Source: Lachnospiraceae bacterium (GTDB lineage Bacteria > Bacillota > Clostridia > Lachnospirales > Lachnospiraceae). From it: a stretch of 48,913 nucleotides of DNA. The notes beneath the pieces are model-generated. The model did not search any database, was not told where the DNA came from, and was given only the letters and a program-made list of their open reading frames with translations. Position 1 is the first letter of the stretch; each line of letters opens with the position of its first letter. The stretch covers positions 1 to 48,913 of the forward strand of contig JAILOI010000009.1 of the NCBI GenBank assembly GCA_024690885.1. Reading direction: 5' to 3'. Below are positions 46,412 to 48,913 of the stretch, piece after piece. A program made the translations under genes and the position numbers.

Positions 46412-47614
46412 ATGAAAATACGCAAAGAATATATGATTAAGTATATTGAAGGAATTCCGTATTTACTTCCGTATGGACAGGGCATTGCCCAGTCCTTCCG
46501 GAGCCTGCGCTTAGATGCAGATGAAGTGTTCCTATGGGAATACATGCTGCGTGGCTATGATGAGGTCGAATGCATGCATCGCCTATGCGCACACTTAGGG
46601 GTTGGAGAAACCCATCGGAGTGCGGTAGAAGCGAAGGTGACGGATTTTTTCTCCATGCTGGAACAATTGCAGATTATTGACCGGAGGTCCCATCAACTCA
46701 TTGGACCGCTGGAGGATTATGACCTGTTTGAAGTAGCCGGGCTTTTGATTTGCTACAGTGGTCCCAAGGAATACATTGCCCGGGAGTTAGAACCGTTTCG
46801 GATGGATTCGGTGATGGTGCCGGCCAATTGGAAAGACGGAGAGTGCCTAGAACGCCCCATACAGCGGGTGGAGATTGTATTATCCGGTCCGCGGATTTTG
46901 GCAGTCGGTGAGATTCTGATGCGTACACCGGAAGTGATTGTGTATGCAGATGAGCGGCACTATTATTATCTGTTTCCACAGAATACCTGCGTTCATGAGA
47001 TGCGGGTACGCAAGAATGGTTCCAAGGCGGTGATTTTTGTCAGCAATCTGGTTGGACGAGAAGATGTCATCACCCGGGAAGTGTACGAGGCGATGTACCA
47101 AAGCTTTTTGGTTTACGGACTGGCACATCACAAATATGCGATTTCTTCCTTATCCCTGCAGTATCAGAAGCGAGGCTTTCTGTTTTTGGAAAGTGACGCA
47201 GAGGATTGGAGTAATTTGATTGAACTGCTTTCCACGATGTCCAACGTACAACGTTGCAATTATCGGACCACCATGGTAGAACTTTCCGGTGAGGAAGCGC
47301 GGATGTGGAACATCCCATGGGGCAGCTGCAACGATGCACCCGGACGGGAGTCCATGCATTTGGGCGGTATTGGCCTTTTGCGTCAATCGAAAACCAATCA
47401 TGCGGTTATCAAAACGCCGAGCGAACGCATCTTACGGACCAGCTTCGGTGTGGTTTCACCACAGTTTTCTGCAGATTTGGTGGAGCACACCATCGATTTT
47501 TGTACCCGCTTATACGATGTGGTTCCAATCTGGCGATTGCACTGTAATCAGTCACCGGAAGCTTTGGCATTCATTCAACGCATTGTGGACGATGAATTAT
47601 CTGATGAAACATAG
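46412..47614 (+). CDS. PqqD/HprK-like paralogue lacking a P-loop
   Basis: YLLPYGQ N-terminus and IGLLRQS…PIWRLHCNQSPEA C-terminus match the 42822-43955 protein, but the P-loop position reads FLFLESDAEDWSNLIEL; GAGGGG SD before the ATG at 46412. Confidence 0.7.
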   Translation: MKIRKEYMIKYIEGIPYLLPYGQGIAQSFRSLRLDADEVFLWEYMLRGYDEVECMHRLCAHLGVGETHRSAVEAKVTDFFSMLEQLQIIDRRSHQLIGPLEDYDLFEVAGLLICYSGPKEYIARELEPFRMDSVMVPANWKDGECLERPIQRVEIVLSGPRILAVGEILMRTPEVIVYADERHYYYLFPQNTCVHEMRVRKNGSKAVIFVSNLVGREDVITREVYEAMYQSFLVYGLAHHKYAISSLSLQYQKRGFLFLESDAEDWSNLIELLSTMSNVQRCNYRTTMVELSGEEARMWNIPWGSCNDAPGRESMHLGGIGLLRQSKTNHAVIKTPSERILRTSFGVVSPQFSADLVEHTIDFCTRLYDVVPIWRLHCNQSPEALAFIQRIVDDELSDET

Positions 47615-47629
47615 AATTGAGACAGTAGA

Positions 47630-48610
47630 ATGAAAACAATTGATGAACAGTTGAAATCCGGCAACTTAAAACCGGCGTATCTTTTATATGGGGATGAGGA
47701 TTATCTGAAGCAGATGTATCGCAAGCGTCTCTTGGCGGCCACCGTCAAGGAGGGGGATACCATGAACTTCATGTCCTACGAAGGTGCCTCCATTAATGTG
47801 CATGAGGTGATTGACTTCGCGGACACCATGCCTTTTTTCGCAGACAGTCGTGTGGTTTTGGTGGAGAACAGCGGATTTTTTAACCGTTCCGTCGATGATT
47901 TGGCGGACTACTTCTCCCACATGTCAGAGACGGCCTTTCTGGTGTTTGTGGAAGAGAAGGTGGACAAGCGCAGTCGCACCTACAAGGAGTTTGCCAAGGT
48001 TGGCGAAGTGGTGGAATTGAAATTTCCGGATGAGAAGGAATTGCAGGCCTGGGTCGGTGGTCGCGTAAAGCGTGCCGGCAAACAGATTACCATGGATGCC
48101 TGGGAGGAGTTTCGGAATCGTTGCTCCACCAATATGGAGAACATGGATCGGGAGTTGGACAAGCTTTTGGATTATTGTGCTGACAAGCCTGCCATCTCCA
48201 AGAAGGACGTGATGGACATCTGCATTGATTCCTCGGAAGAGCGGATGTTTGTTCTTGTGGACGGAATGGGAGAGAAGAACGCCAGGAAGACCATGATGGC
48301 TTACCAGGACATGCTGTCTCGTAAGGTTTCCCCCATGTACATCCTCGGTTCTCTGGAGGGGCAGATTCGTTCCATCCTCCAAACCAAGGTTTATCTGAAT
48401 CAGGGCATGCGTAAACCGGACATTCAGAAAGCACTCGGTTTGAAATATGCCTTCTTCGTAGATAAGTACCAGAAGATGGGCAAGAACTTTTCCGAAGGTC
48501 AGTTGGAGCGGATGCTGATTGAATGTGCGTCCTTCGATGAACAGATGAAGTCCGGCAAGTTGGATCCCCAGGTCGCCGTGGAAATGCTCCTTTTAAAATA
48601 TGCCAAGTAA
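47630..48610 (+). CDS. holA: DNA polymerase III subunit delta
   Basis: LKPAYLLYGDEDYLKQMYRKRLL; typical HolA length and C-terminal QMKSGKLDPQVAVEMLLLKYAK. Confidence 0.93.
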   Translation: MKTIDEQLKSGNLKPAYLLYGDEDYLKQMYRKRLLAATVKEGDTMNFMSYEGASINVHEVIDFADTMPFFADSRVVLVENSGFFNRSVDDLADYFSHMSETAFLVFVEEKVDKRSRTYKEFAKVGEVVELKFPDEKELQAWVGGRVKRAGKQITMDAWEEFRNRCSTNMENMDRELDKLLDYCADKPAISKKDVMDICIDSSEERMFVLVDGMGEKNARKTMMAYQDMLSRKVSPMYILGSLEGQIRSILQTKVYLNQGMRKPDIQKALGLKYAFFVDKYQKMGKNFSEGQLERMLIECASFDEQMKSGKLDPQVAVEMLLLKYAK

Positions 48611-48614
48611 TACA

Positions 48615-48637
48615 GCCCCCAATTCGGGGGCATTTTT
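48615..48637 (+). terminator. Intrinsic terminator after holA
   Basis: GCCCCC-AATTC-GGGGGC then ATTTTT. Confidence 0.85.
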
Positions 48638-48640
48638 CTA

Positions 48641-48913
48641 CCAATTTTTCGCCGTCTGACCCTTAAGGTGTTCGGTGTTTCAAACAATGATTTTCTAACA
48701 TGGTCCGCCAACGCATTCTCTATAATGCGTGTCTTTTCAAGTCTTTACACTTCGCCTCGGCCCGGTGCGTTTGCTCCGCGGACACCGCGATATTTCAATA
48801 TTCTTCCATGTTCATGTCCTGTAATTTTGTGAACCTTAAGCGATGCGCTAGTGCTGCAGAAGCTTGTTGGGAAAACGAATTGGCACGCTGCGCCATGGAC
48901 GGCGCAGCGAACA
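48641..48913. other. Hairpin-rich non-coding tail, truncated by the window edge
   Basis: No credible CDS; perfect inverted repeats at 48712-48729, 48777-48789 and 48886-48909. Confidence 0.45.

Noticed and set aside
24217-47614. Lasso-peptide cluster
   Set aside because: PqqD, HprK-like, nucleotidyltransferase and ABC genes fit, but no asparagine-synthetase-like cyclase, no transglutaminase-like protease and no short lasso precursor were found
48087-48711. Minus-strand ORFs 48087-48644 and 48499-48711 antisense to holA and across its terminator
   Set aside because: They read through the terminator hairpin and the reverse strand of holA with no family signal; considered spurious

Overview
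48.9 kb window from what looks like a Clostridia / Lachnospiraceae-type Firmicute chromosome. The taxonomy is inferred from codon style, gene families and gene order. No rRNA, tRNA, CRISPR array or transposon was recognised. Left to right: (i) a carbohydrate-utilisation locus (sialate O-acetylesterase-like, AraC regulator, ABC sugar importer, GH3); (ii) an arginine biosynthesis locus, argG(-) / argC-GNAT-argJ-[GGDEF/EAL]-argB-argD(+), with a c-di-GMP phosphodiesterase-type gene inside the arg gene run and a structured leader upstream of argG; (iii) a competence-type segment (comEA-like lipoprotein, OmpR-family two-component system, GerMN lipoprotein, comEC, lone cobI/cbiL-like methyltransferase); (iv) a long + strand run (about 24.2-45.7 kb) that starts with a PqqD-like gene and a Pel-type exopolysaccharide set (PelD-like with an RxxD motif, PelE-like, GT-C-like, DUF2194-type deacetylase, PelF, PelG), then further glycosyltransferases, tandem DUF4832/DUF4874-type proteins, a second flippase, and a maturation/export-like module (PF14907-type nucleotidyltransferase, S26-like Ser/His peptidase, PqqD+HprK-like kinase, ABC exporter). 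Next to this module are a divergent 152-aa possible substrate protein (N-terminus MKTYEQPVVVMSDDMSESIFAASG) with a near-consensus promoter, and a second HprK-like paralogue that has lost its P-loop; (v) holA and a hairpin-rich non-coding tail. The best candidate for an undescribed system is the PqqD/HprK/nucleotidyltransferase/S26/ABC module with its putative substrate, attached to a c-di-GMP-gated Pel-like locus. All family assignments were made by eye from the sequence, and no database search was run.
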